Part shown: piece by piece, positions 43,624 to 52,985 of the stretch
How the letters are laid out: the number at the start of each line of letters is the position of its first letter
Numbering within the stretch: position 1 is the stretch's first letter
Assembly: GCA_029432775.1 (NCBI GenBank)
Contig: JAROAZ010000004.1
Span: 62,001 to 126,000, forward strand
DNA length: 64,000 bases
Reading direction: 5' to 3'
From: Pontiellaceae bacterium B12227
Lineage (GTDB): Bacteria; Verrucomicrobiota; Kiritimatiellia; Kiritimatiellales; Pontiellaceae
Notes under the pieces: model-generated
Told to the model about the DNA's origin: nothing
The model's database searches: none
What the model saw: only the letters and a program-made list of their open reading frames with translations
Translations under genes and position numbers: made by a program

Positions 43624-46101
43624 ATGAAAACCTTCTGTTCATTACTCGTTTCCATCATATCCATCATTGTGCTGGCAAACACAGCTCATGCCGGTGAACA
43701 GGACGACATCTTGGCGTCACGTAAAATAAACTTCAATGCGGGCTGGATTTTTAGGCTGGGAGATTATCCAAAGGCCTTCATGACAAACTTTGATGACTCA
43801 ACATGGGAACCCGTGAAGCTCCCCCACGACTGGAGCGTTGCAGGACCGATTGAAAAATCGAACCCGTCCGGTCGTCAGGGAGGGTTCTTCCCCTGCGGCA
43901 TTGGTTTCTACCGCAAGACGTTTAACGTTGATCCGGCCTGGGCAGGCAAACAGGTTACCATCACGTTTGACGGCGTGATGGCCAACAGCGAGGTCTGGAT
44001 TAATGGGCATTTGCTCGGCAAACGTCCCAGCGGTTATGTCGGTTTCACCTACGACCTGACCCCCCACCTGAAAAAGGGAAAAAACTGCATCACCGTGCGC
44101 GCCGATAATGAAAAGCAGCCCGCCAGCCGCTGGTATACCGGATGCGGCATTTACCGCAATGTTTGGCTGCACGTTAAAAACAAGATTTCCGTCGCACAGC
44201 ACGGAACCTACGTTATCGCGAAAAACGTCACCGCCGAATCGGCTCAAGTTCTGGTCGAAACCACCATCGACACTACCGCCGCGAAAAACGCAAAGGTGCA
44301 GCTCGTTTCAGAAATCTATAATCCGGCAGGCAAAAAAATTGCGGAACGGACCGATGAACAGCAAGTCGGCAAAAACAAACCAGCCGTCATCAACCAAAAG
44401 GTTGATGTTGCAAACCCCAGCCTATGGGACCTCGAATCCCCGCACCTGTACACCCTAGTTACGAAAGTGATGAATGGCGGCCGGCTGGTCGATGTCGTAA
44501 AAACCCCGTTCGGCATTCGCGACATCCGCTTCGAGGTTGAAACCGGTTTCTGGCTGAACGGAAAAAACATCAAAGTCAAAGGCGTCAACAATCATCACGA
44601 CGCAGGCCCCGTTGGCGCGGCCGTTCCATTGGATGTACACATTCGTCGACTCAAAATCCTGAAAGAGATGGGCTGCAATGCCATTCGCACCGCCCACAAT
44701 CCGTTCGCGCCGGAGTTCTATGACCTGTGCGACCAAATGGGGTTCCTCGTGATGGACGAGGTCTTTGACGAGTGGATCGCGTCGTGGATCTGGATCAAAA
44801 ACCTCAAAGATGAAGGCAAGGTTAAATACGGCTATCACCACTATTTTAAGGAGTGGTGGAAAAAAGATCTGGAAGCCGTCATCCTGCGGGACCGGAATCA
44901 TCCGAGCATTTTTCTTTGGAGTGTCGGCAACGAAATTCCGGATCAATGCTATCCGGAAGGCCCGGAACGCCTGAAACCCATCATGGAAACCGTTCGCGCA
45001 TTGGATACGACCCGCGAGATTACCTGCGGCTGCTGCTTCATCCACCTCGCCAACGAAACGGGCTTTGCATCGATGCTCGATGTGACCGGCTACAATGGCG
45101 GCGGCGGATCGGTCTTTTTTGAAAAAGACAAAGCAACCTATCCGAACCGGAAATTTATTGCCACCGAGATTCCGCACTCCTTCCAGACGCGCGGCATCTA
45201 TCGCACCCATACCGTTATGCGCTCGCCCCATCAGGGCATCGAAGTTCCAAACCTGACCGAAGAAGAAGCGTTCCCGGAAGTCTCGGAATTTTATGCCTCG
45301 TCCTATGACAACGCCAGTGTGCGCATCGGCGCCCGCGATTCCTGGCACCGGACCGCCGCCCTGCCCTATGTGGCCGGTGAGTTTCGGTGGACCGGGTTTG
45401 ATTATCTCGGCGAAGCCATCAAGGGCTGGCCGGCGCGCTTCTGGGATTTCGGCATCATTGATCTCTGTGGATTCCCGAAGGATCACTACTATTTTTACCA
45501 AAGCCAGTGGACCGACGAACCGATGGTGCACATCCTGCCCCATTGGACCTGGCCCGGAAAAGAAGGCAAAATCATTCCGGTCTGGACCTACTCCAACGCA
45601 GATGTAGTGGAACTCTTCTTCAATGGCGAATCGCTCGGCGCAAAATCGAATATCAATCAGATGAACCTGTCGTGGGATGTCCCCTATGCGCCCGGCACCC
45701 TGAAAGCCGTGGCCCAAACCGGCGGAAAGGTGGTCGCCGAACGCATCATGAAAACCGCATTGGAACCGGCAAAGATCCAGATTATTGCCGACCGGAAAAC
45801 CATGCCGCCCGACGGTGTCAGCTGCGTTCATCTCGAATTCAACATGCTGGATAAAGACGGAACCTTTATGCCGGTTGCCGACAACCTGATAAAATTCAAC
45901 ATTACCGGCCCGGCCGATAATATCGGCGTCGAAAACGGCGATGCACTGGATCTGGCGTCCGCCAAAATCAATCAACGGAAAATGTTTAATGGAAAATGCC
46001 TCATGATTCTCCAGAGTCAGGACAAAGAAGGCGTTGTAAAAATTGAAGCATCAGCCGATGGGCTTCCGACTGAATCCATCGAAATCATTATCACCAATTG
46101 A
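43624..46101 (+). CDS. Secreted GH2 family beta-galactosidase-like enzyme
   Basis: The 825-residue exported enzyme has a signal peptide (cleavage near AHAGE, residue 23), then sugar-binding (VKLPHDWSVAGPIEKSNPSG), Ig-like and TIM-barrel domains. The acid/base is expected at Glu437 (WSVGNEIPD) and the nucleophile at Glu515 (FIATEIPHSFQTRG). The barrel start reads IKVKGVNNHHDAGPVG and an MDEVFDEW motif is present. C-terminal GH2_C-like domains (WTYSNADVVELFFNGESLG) extend it, as in many beta-galactosidases from polysaccharide utilisation clusters. It is adjacent to GH78 genes on both sides. Sugar specificity (galactose or glucuronate) is not determined by sequence here. Confidence 0.92.
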   Translation: MKTFCSLLVSIISIIVLANTAHAGEQDDILASRKINFNAGWIFRLGDYPKAFMTNFDDSTWEPVKLPHDWSVAGPIEKSNPSGRQGGFFPCGIGFYRKTFNVDPAWAGKQVTITFDGVMANSEVWINGHLLGKRPSGYVGFTYDLTPHLKKGKNCITVRADNEKQPASRWYTGCGIYRNVWLHVKNKISVAQHGTYVIAKNVTAESAQVLVETTIDTTAAKNAKVQLVSEIYNPAGKKIAERTDEQQVGKNKPAVINQKVDVANPSLWDLESPHLYTLVTKVMNGGRLVDVVKTPFGIRDIRFEVETGFWLNGKNIKVKGVNNHHDAGPVGAAVPLDVHIRRLKILKEMGCNAIRTAHNPFAPEFYDLCDQMGFLVMDEVFDEWIASWIWIKNLKDEGKVKYGYHHYFKEWWKKDLEAVILRDRNHPSIFLWSVGNEIPDQCYPEGPERLKPIMETVRALDTTREITCGCCFIHLANETGFASMLDVTGYNGGGGSVFFEKDKATYPNRKFIATEIPHSFQTRGIYRTHTVMRSPHQGIEVPNLTEEEAFPEVSEFYASSYDNASVRIGARDSWHRTAALPYVAGEFRWTGFDYLGEAIKGWPARFWDFGIIDLCGFPKDHYYFYQSQWTDEPMVHILPHWTWPGKEGKIIPVWTYSNADVVELFFNGESLGAKSNINQMNLSWDVPYAPGTLKAVAQTGGKVVAERIMKTALEPAKIQIIADRKTMPPDGVSCVHLEFNMLDKDGTFMPVADNLIKFNITGPADNIGVENGDALDLASAKINQRKMFNGKCLMILQSQDKEGVVKIEASADGLPTESIEIIITN

Positions 46102-46126
46102 AAACAATAAAATGCATAGAGAACCA

Positions 46127-48472
46127 ATGAACAGATACTTTTTGACATTCGTAGCGGCTGTTATGCTGTCGATGGCTTCCTCGGCGAACGAATCGTCCTT
46201 CGACACAGGTGCACAGTGGATTTGGCAGGCTGAGGATGGGCCGAAGAATACGTGGGTGGCTTTTCGCAAGGAGTTCGATCTGAAAAAGGTGCCTGAAACT
46301 GCACTGGCCAATATTTCGACCGACACCAAATACTGGCTATGGATCAACGGCGAGATGGTGCTGTTCGAAGGCGGACTGGCGCGCGGTCCGAAGCGGGATG
46401 GGATCTATTATGATGAAGTGGACATTCAGTCGTTCCTGAAGCCGGGCGAAAACAGCGTGGCGATTCTGGTTTGGTATTGGGGCAAAACCGCAAAGACCCA
46501 CGATGACAGCGGTATGGGCGGCCTGCTCTTTTCAGCGGATCTGGGCGAAATGGTTTTAACATCGGACCGCACCTGGAAACTCAAACAACATCCGGCGTAT
46601 GATCCTAAAAGCAAAGGTCTGCATCGATCCGCGAATCGGCCCAATGCAATGGATGTGAAATATGATGCACGTAAAGCGATGGGCGACTGGACTTCCAAAG
46701 GTTGGAACAGTACAGAGTTTTCCATGGATGAAAGCTGGAAACCCGCAACGGAAAAAGGCGCATCGGGAGCCGCGCCGTGGGGGGGACTGGTCAAGCGCCC
46801 GATTCCGCTTTGGAATGATCGGGGTTTGGCTGATTTTGAATTGCTGCGAATCGGTGAAAAGAAAATCACCCTGCCCTACAAAACGACGGGCGAAAAGAAG
46901 ACGGTCATTTGGGGAAAGCTGCCATTCAACAAACAGATCACACCCTACCTGAAAGTGAAGAGCAACGGCGGGAAAACGATTGAGATTGGAATGGATAATA
47001 CATTCAATCTGATCAATGCGCAGTATACGACAACGCATGGCGAACAGGCCTTTGAAACCTATTCATGGATGAGCGGGCACGAGGTGAAATACACCGTGCC
47101 TCCAGGTGTGGAAGTGCTTGAATTGAAATATCGCTGGACGGGATTGGGAGAGATCGTCGGTTCCTTCGAGTGTAGTGATCCTTATTTCCAGCGAATCTGG
47201 TGGATGGCCGCCAACACCCTTTATATCTGTGCGCGCGATTGCTACATGGACTGTCCGGACCGCGAGCGCGGCTTATGGATCGGTGATGTGGCCGACCAGA
47301 CCGGCGCGGTTTTTTACACCCTCGATGAAGCAGGACGCCTGCTGTTAAAAAAAGGGATCGATAACACGATTGCCTATCAGGATAGCGATATCATTCAGGG
47401 ACTCGCTCCCGGCTTTGGCGACTATCGGGGAAAGAGCAGTGAACTGACCGCGCAAAGCCTGCAGTATATTGAGCAGGGAATCTGGCGCTACTACTTTAAT
47501 ACGGGCGACAAGGCGACGCTGGCAAATGCTTATCCTTCGGTGCTGGCCTATTTAAAATTGTGGAACATGGAGTCCAACGACCTGCCTGAAATCCGTAAAG
47601 GATATGCATCCTGGATTGATTGGGGCACAAATCCCGATCGGCCGCCAGTTGAAGTATGCTGGTATCATATGGCGCTCAACGCCGCAAAAACGATGGCACT
47701 TGAATTAGGAATGTCCGCAGATGTGCCCTGGTACGATGAACGGATTCAAAGCATCGAAGAAAATTTTGATGCGGTCTATTGGCGTGATGGCTATTACGGT
47801 TCAGCAGGTGCGGTCAAGGATGAACGCGTAAGTGCGCTGGCGATTCTGACGGGGCTGGCCGACGAAAGCCAATATGACGCGCTACTCAAAAATGTTTTGA
47901 TTACCGAATACAATGCCAGCCCGCACATGGAGTGGATGGTTGAAGAAGCTATGATTTTGGCGGGCGACACGGCCGCCGCACTCAACCGCATGAAGGAGCG
48001 GCACGCTTTTCAGGTGGATGATGAATCGGTCACCACCTTGTGTGAAAAGTTCGGCCCGCGTAAAGGCACGTATAACCATGCGTGGAATGCCCCGAACTAT
48101 GTACTCTCGCGTTACATTGCCGGCATCTCCGCCACAGATGTGGCATGGAAGGAATATCAGGTATTGCCGGACCTCGCCCACATGACCGCCGTGAAGCAGG
48201 TGGTACCAAGCGTGAAGGGTGATATTACCGTCGACATTAAACGAACGGATAAGACCTACACGATGAAACTGATCTCGCCGGAAGGCACCACAGCCGTGGT
48301 GGGAATTCCGAAAGCTTCCATCTCGCCAAGGACGATTGAGGTCAATGGTTTCAAGGTCTGGAAAAACGGCGAGTTCACAGATAACGTTTCGGGCATCAGT
48401 TGGAATGGTGAAGATAATAAATATATCAAGTTTAACGTCGGACCCGGAACATGGACATTCGGCGCCAAGTAA
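46127..48472 (+). CDS. Secreted GH78 alpha-L-rhamnosidase (short form, paralogue of the gene at 13697)
   Basis: The 781-residue exported enzyme begins MNRYFLTFVAAVMLSMASSA and then FDTGAQWIWQAEDGPKNTWV, nearly the same opening as the gene at 13697. The GH78 signature CYMDCPDRERGLWIGDVADQ lies near residue 376 and VTTLCEKFGPRKGTYNHAW marks the second conserved segment. The start at 46127 keeps the signal peptide compact; ATG 46112 and a longer upstream frame that overlaps the GH2 gene are less likely. An exact TTCCAAnnnTTGGAA palindrome at 46693-46707 encodes SKGW within the sandwich domain. The two copies lie on opposite arms of the locus, so the arms share a duplicated enzyme. Confidence 0.92.
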   Translation: MNRYFLTFVAAVMLSMASSANESSFDTGAQWIWQAEDGPKNTWVAFRKEFDLKKVPETALANISTDTKYWLWINGEMVLFEGGLARGPKRDGIYYDEVDIQSFLKPGENSVAILVWYWGKTAKTHDDSGMGGLLFSADLGEMVLTSDRTWKLKQHPAYDPKSKGLHRSANRPNAMDVKYDARKAMGDWTSKGWNSTEFSMDESWKPATEKGASGAAPWGGLVKRPIPLWNDRGLADFELLRIGEKKITLPYKTTGEKKTVIWGKLPFNKQITPYLKVKSNGGKTIEIGMDNTFNLINAQYTTTHGEQAFETYSWMSGHEVKYTVPPGVEVLELKYRWTGLGEIVGSFECSDPYFQRIWWMAANTLYICARDCYMDCPDRERGLWIGDVADQTGAVFYTLDEAGRLLLKKGIDNTIAYQDSDIIQGLAPGFGDYRGKSSELTAQSLQYIEQGIWRYYFNTGDKATLANAYPSVLAYLKLWNMESNDLPEIRKGYASWIDWGTNPDRPPVEVCWYHMALNAAKTMALELGMSADVPWYDERIQSIEENFDAVYWRDGYYGSAGAVKDERVSALAILTGLADESQYDALLKNVLITEYNASPHMEWMVEEAMILAGDTAAALNRMKERHAFQVDDESVTTLCEKFGPRKGTYNHAWNAPNYVLSRYIAGISATDVAWKEYQVLPDLAHMTAVKQVVPSVKGDITVDIKRTDKTYTMKLISPEGTTAVVGIPKASISPRTIEVNGFKVWKNGEFTDNVSGISWNGEDNKYIKFNVGPGTWTFGAK

Positions 48473-48587
48473 GACACACGTAACCTTTTCAAATTCTGAA
48501 TGAACACAGGTATGAACAAAGTGGATTAGATGGAAATGAAGACAACCTATACAAGTTCTGCCGTGTAGACGGTGAGGAAACCTAGAT

Positions 48588-50078
48588 ATGAAATCGAAAT
48601 CCAGACGCGATTTTTTGAAGACATCAGGTGCGCTGCTGTCAACGACTGCGGTTACAAGCCTGAATGCACGGGCTGTTATCAATGGGGATCAACAACGCCC
48701 GAATCTGATTTTCATTATGAGCGACCAGATGCGCGGCGATGCCATGGGTTGCATGGGCAGTCCGGATGCGCGCACCTCGCGACTCGATGAAATGGCCGCA
48801 AAGGGTACGTTGTTTGAACGCGCATTTTCGAATAATCCGGTCTGCGCACCCTCGCGGATGTCGATGTTCTCGGGGAAATATCCGCATCAGGTTAACCGCT
48901 TGGCGAACATCAAAGGAAAAACATCCGGCTATCTGCATTATAAAGATTCACTGGGGGATTTTCTAAAGCAGCAGGGGTATACCACGGCCTATATCGGTAA
49001 AAACCATACCTATGAAAAGGACGAAATCCAGCACTACGATTATCTGAGTTCGTTCGCTCGGGAGCCGTTCCGGAAGTATAATGCCAAGGTGCCGCCGTAT
49101 TGGTATGCCGACACGGGAGTGCCGCGTGAGCAGTGTATGCCGAAGCAGAGCACGGACAATGCCATCGAGTTTATGTCGAAGCAGGGCGGTACCAAGCCGT
49201 TCTTCATGCACATCAGTTATTTTAATCCGCACCCGCCCTACATGGCGCCGGCCGATGTAACCAAAACCTACGATGCGGAAAAGATGACGCTGCCGGAATA
49301 TGTTGAGCCGTCCCTGCTATCGCAGCGACTGGCCGATCATCAGAAGGCGTTGCACTACGATCGCATTTCGGATGAGACCTTACAGTCGACCAAGAAATAT
49401 TATCATGCTGCGGTCGATTGGGGCGTCGACTATCAGGTGGGTCGCCTTCTGGACGCGTTGAAAGCGCAGGGACTGGACAAAAATACGATTGTGGTGTTCA
49501 CAGCCGATCACGGCGATTTTATGGGGGAATATCGCATGGTGCGCAAAGCCATGTATTTGTATGACGCGCTTATGCATGTTCCGATGATCTGGTGTGGCCC
49601 GGGGATTAAAGAAGGGCAGCGGATCGATAATCTCGCGCAGTGTTTAGATATCTTTCCGACGCTGGCGGATTTCTCCGGCGGCGAACCGAATGCCGAGCTG
49701 GAAGGCCGTTCCCTGAAGCCGTTCCTGAATGGGGAATCCAAAGAAGAACCGGACTATGCGGTAGTGGCCACGGCTGCCTACAGCGATCTGCCGGATGACT
49801 ATTTTAAAAATCCGGAGAAGCCGTTGGATGAACGAACGAAGATGCCGTTCCATACCCGCGTTGAAAAGCTGACCTGGAAGCCGGAACAACGCACCGCCAT
49901 GGCACGAACGAAAGATTGGAAACTGATCCTGAATGAGTCGCAGCCGAACGAGCTTTATTATATGAACGGCGGAACCTCTGAACGAAAGAATGTAATCAAC
50001 GATCCCGCCTATGCTGACGTGGTGAAAAAGTTAACAGCAGTGATTCATAAAAAGTGGGATGCATTTTTGGAGGGCTGA
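48588..50078 (+). CDS. Tat-exported S1 sulfatase
   Basis: This 496-residue type I sulfatase has a twin-arginine signal (SRRDFLKTSGALLSTTAV) rather than a plain Sec signal; folding and metal insertion before export would be consistent with this. Metal ligands appear in LIFIMSDQMRGDAMG, the formylglycine site is Cys86 in the canonical CAPSRMSMFSG, and VVFTADHGDFMGEY holds the C-terminal metal ligands. The substrate-binding half differs from the next two sulfatases. GAGGAAA lies about ten bases upstream of the start. It is the first of three consecutive sulfatase genes and is followed by the second after one base. Confidence 0.92.
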   Translation: MKSKSRRDFLKTSGALLSTTAVTSLNARAVINGDQQRPNLIFIMSDQMRGDAMGCMGSPDARTSRLDEMAAKGTLFERAFSNNPVCAPSRMSMFSGKYPHQVNRLANIKGKTSGYLHYKDSLGDFLKQQGYTTAYIGKNHTYEKDEIQHYDYLSSFAREPFRKYNAKVPPYWYADTGVPREQCMPKQSTDNAIEFMSKQGGTKPFFMHISYFNPHPPYMAPADVTKTYDAEKMTLPEYVEPSLLSQRLADHQKALHYDRISDETLQSTKKYYHAAVDWGVDYQVGRLLDALKAQGLDKNTIVVFTADHGDFMGEYRMVRKAMYLYDALMHVPMIWCGPGIKEGQRIDNLAQCLDIFPTLADFSGGEPNAELEGRSLKPFLNGESKEEPDYAVVATAAYSDLPDDYFKNPEKPLDERTKMPFHTRVEKLTWKPEQRTAMARTKDWKLILNESQPNELYYMNGGTSERKNVINDPAYADVVKKLTAVIHKKWDAFLEG

Positions 50079-50079
50079 A

Positions 50080-51465
50080 ATGAAAAGAATGGTAAAATTG
50101 TTGTGTGCTGTAAGTTTGATCACGAATATTTCTGTAGCGAATGAAAGCACGAGGCCGAATGTACTCTTTATCGCGATTGATGATCTACGGCCGGAGCTCG
50201 GCTGCTATGGGGACACCGTTGTGAAATCACCGAATATTGATAAGCTGGCTTCTCAGGGCATGGTTTTTAACCGGGCCTATTGTCAGGTTCCGGTGTGCGG
50301 CGCTTCGCGGGCCAGCATGATGACCGGCATCCTACCTGCGAAAACGCGATATGTGGACTATCTCGCTAAAGTGGATACGGATACCCCGGGTGCAATGACG
50401 GTGGCCCAGGTTTTCAAAGAGGCCGGTTATACGACGCTGGCGAATGGTAAAATATTCCACAACAGTTCCGACACGGCTGAACGAAGCTGGAGCCGACCGG
50501 TTAAAAGCCCGGGGGTCAGTCACACCGCAAGCTTAGACCCCGCAACCAAAGCGGTTAAGTCCAGAAATGGAACAGGACGCTTCTATGAGTGCGTTGAAGC
50601 GGCTGACAATGCGTATGGTGACGGCATCGTCGCCGAGCGAACGATCGCCGATCTGCAGAAATTCAAGGAGAGCGGAGAACCCTTTTTCCTGGCCTGCGGT
50701 TTTATTCGTCCGCACCTTCCCTTTTATGCGCCGAAGAAATATTGGGACCTCTATGACGAAGCGAGCATTCCGCTGGCCGACAATCCGTATCGTCCAAAAA
50801 ATGCGCCGGCATCTTTACGGGGTAGCGGTGAATATAAGGGCTATGGCAGTGGGAATTTGAAATTGGGATCGGAAGCCTTTAACCGAAAAATGCGGCACGG
50901 CTATTTTGCATCGACGAGCTATGCGGACAAATTAACGGGGGATGTATTAAGCGAACTCGAATCACTGGGCCTGGCCGATAATACGATTGTTGTGATTTGG
51001 GGCGATCATGGTTGGCATCTGGGTGAACACGATTTCTGGGGGAAGCATAATACGCTGCATAATGCGCTACGCATTCCGCTCATCGTGAAAGTGCCCGGAA
51101 AAATGGCTGGCGCAAAATCCGAGTCGCTGGTCGCAGCGGTCGATCTCTTTCCTACGCTTTGCACGCTGGCCAGCCTCGAGATTCCGCCGTCGGTTCAGGG
51201 CAAAAGTTTTGAGGTGCTGCTGGATGATCCGGAACAGAAAATCAATGAGGCGGTTTATACCCGCTTCAAGGCGGCGGACAACGTGGTTACGGATCGTTAC
51301 TCCTATACCCTTTATGAAAATGGCGAAGAGATGCTTTTCGACCTGAAAAAAGATCCGCAGGAAAATCAGAATGTGGCGAATAACCCGGAATACAGCAAGA
51401 CGCTGCAGCGCATGCGCTCCAATTTGAAAGAACAGATGGCGAAGGCTCAGGCCCTTGCGCTTTAA
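50080..51465 (+). CDS. Iduronate-2-sulfatase-like S1 sulfatase
   Basis: The 461-residue exported sulfatase reads PNVLFIAIDDLRPELGCYGD near the N-terminus and has the formylglycine site Cys73 in PVCGASRASMMTG, where alanine replaces the usual proline (C-x-A-S-R). This variant and the DDLRPELGCYG signature are typical of the iduronate-2-sulfatase-like group (S1_7). WGDHGWHLGEHDFWGKHN is also diagnostic. If iduronate specificity holds, the substrate contains sulfated uronate, which fits the lyase upstream in the locus. GGAGG six bases before ATG 50080 fixes the start just after the preceding stop. Confidence 0.9.
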   Translation: MKRMVKLLCAVSLITNISVANESTRPNVLFIAIDDLRPELGCYGDTVVKSPNIDKLASQGMVFNRAYCQVPVCGASRASMMTGILPAKTRYVDYLAKVDTDTPGAMTVAQVFKEAGYTTLANGKIFHNSSDTAERSWSRPVKSPGVSHTASLDPATKAVKSRNGTGRFYECVEAADNAYGDGIVAERTIADLQKFKESGEPFFLACGFIRPHLPFYAPKKYWDLYDEASIPLADNPYRPKNAPASLRGSGEYKGYGSGNLKLGSEAFNRKMRHGYFASTSYADKLTGDVLSELESLGLADNTIVVIWGDHGWHLGEHDFWGKHNTLHNALRIPLIVKVPGKMAGAKSESLVAAVDLFPTLCTLASLEIPPSVQGKSFEVLLDDPEQKINEAVYTRFKAADNVVTDRYSYTLYENGEEMLFDLKKDPQENQNVANNPEYSKTLQRMRSNLKEQMAKAQALAL

Positions 51466-51483
51466 AGAAGGTAGGCAATAGCT

Positions 51484-52950
51484 ATGACGATGAAATACAC
51501 AGCATGGATGATGGCGGCATTACTCGCTTTGGTTGGTGCCGGAAACCAGGTGCAAGCGGCGGATTCCGGCATGAAAGGATCACGCCCCAATGTCATTTTC
51601 TTTCTAGGGGATGATCAAAGTAAGTTTGATCACGCCGCGTATGGAAATACGGCGGTCCCGACCCCGACCACCGGTGCGTTCGCGAAAGAAGGACTGGTTT
51701 TTGAACGAGCCTTTACCGGGCAGGCCATCTGCGCGCCCAGCCGGTCCATGCTTTATACCGGCCTTTATCCAGTACGAAACGGTTGCTTCATCAATCACAG
51801 TAAAATCCGAAAAGGCATAAAAACACTACCCCTGTATCTGAAGGAACTCGGATATACCGTCATTCTGGCGGGAAAATCTCATGTACAACCGTCTAACCAA
51901 TTTACGTGGTCGAAGCATTTTGAGCCGGTTAAAAAGGAAGGCATACCGCGCCCCTGGATTCCGATTGAAGAAATTGATGCCTTTCTGGCCAATCCGGGAG
52001 ATAAGCCGTTCTGCCTGATCATCGCCAGCGCATTCCCGCACGGGCCTTATATCGAAAACGGACCGTTTAAGGACAGCGATGTTGTACTGCCACCCTATGT
52101 GGCTGAATCCGAAAGCACTCTGAAAAAGGCGACGCAGTATTACGCCAATATTGTGGAGAAAGAGTCGGAGTTTGATTCCGTGCTGAAGATGCTCGACCAA
52201 CATGGCCTGAAGAATAATTCTATCGTATTTTATTCTGATGACCATGGTGCCAGCCGCGGAAAGTTTTCCGTGTATGACTCCGGCCTGAATGTGGCCTTTA
52301 TGGTGTGCTGGCCCGGGAAAATAAAACCGGGACGAACGGATTCACTGGCCAGCTTCGCTGACTTTGTGCCAACAGTCATTGAGCTGGCGGGCGGAACGCC
52401 TGAGGGGCTCGACGGAAAAAGCCTGCTGCCTATTCTGGAAAACGGTGACGGAAAAATTCATGACTATGTGTATGGAGTAACCGTTAACCAGGGCATCATC
52501 AACCGCCATGTCTTTCCGCAACGTTCGATCCATGATGGCCGATATCACTATATCTATAACTTTAATTCTATGGAACGAATCGAGCGTGAACGGGCAGCGG
52601 GTAAACAGATTGATTATTTCATCGAACTCGGCGCTAAGAAACATGAAGGCTCCACAGAAGAGATGCTCTTTGACACCCATGTCGATCCCCACGAACTGAA
52701 TAATGTGGCGAATAATCCGGAGATGGCTGAGGTCAAAAAACGGTTAAAGAAGCAATTGTTCCAGTGGATGAAAAAACAGAACGACTACCTGACCGAAAAC
52801 GCCCCTATCCCGTTTCTAGAGGTCGGAAAGCGATTTGGTTTAGACCACATGGACAATAAATATTCCTATTCCATCCCGGAAGAAAAAGTGGGCTCTTTGA
52901 AGGGCAAGACGATTGATCCCCACGCTTCCACCGCATCAAAAGGGAAATAG
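51484..52950 (+). CDS. Heparan N-sulfatase-like S1 sulfatase
   Basis: This 488-residue exported sulfatase has a signal peptide to about residue 26, then PNVIFFLGDDQSKFDHAAYG with metal ligands, and the formylglycine site Cys83 in ICAPSRSMLYTG. FYSDDHGASRGKFSVYDSGL carries the C-terminal ligands; the pattern G-K-x-x-x-Y-D-x-G is characteristic of sulfamidase-like enzymes (S1_8). Members also include O-sulfatases, so N-sulfate specificity should not be assumed for an algal-type polysaccharide. It lies 18 bp after the iduronate-type sulfatase and 35 bp before a GH106 gene, within one operon. Confidence 0.9.
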   Translation: MTMKYTAWMMAALLALVGAGNQVQAADSGMKGSRPNVIFFLGDDQSKFDHAAYGNTAVPTPTTGAFAKEGLVFERAFTGQAICAPSRSMLYTGLYPVRNGCFINHSKIRKGIKTLPLYLKELGYTVILAGKSHVQPSNQFTWSKHFEPVKKEGIPRPWIPIEEIDAFLANPGDKPFCLIIASAFPHGPYIENGPFKDSDVVLPPYVAESESTLKKATQYYANIVEKESEFDSVLKMLDQHGLKNNSIVFYSDDHGASRGKFSVYDSGLNVAFMVCWPGKIKPGRTDSLASFADFVPTVIELAGGTPEGLDGKSLLPILENGDGKIHDYVYGVTVNQGIINRHVFPQRSIHDGRYHYIYNFNSMERIERERAAGKQIDYFIELGAKKHEGSTEEMLFDTHVDPHELNNVANNPEMAEVKKRLKKQLFQWMKKQNDYLTENAPIPFLEVGKRFGLDHMDNKYSYSIPEEKVGSLKGKTIDPHASTASKGK

Positions 52951-52985
52951 AATCGTAAAACCAGTGACGTTGGACGGAAGAATAT

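Noticed and set aside
44455..45975. Minus-strand open frame of 506 codons inside the GH2 gene
   Set aside because: It mirrors the GH2 coding strand; the GH2 frame has signal peptide, catalytic motifs and neighbours in phase.
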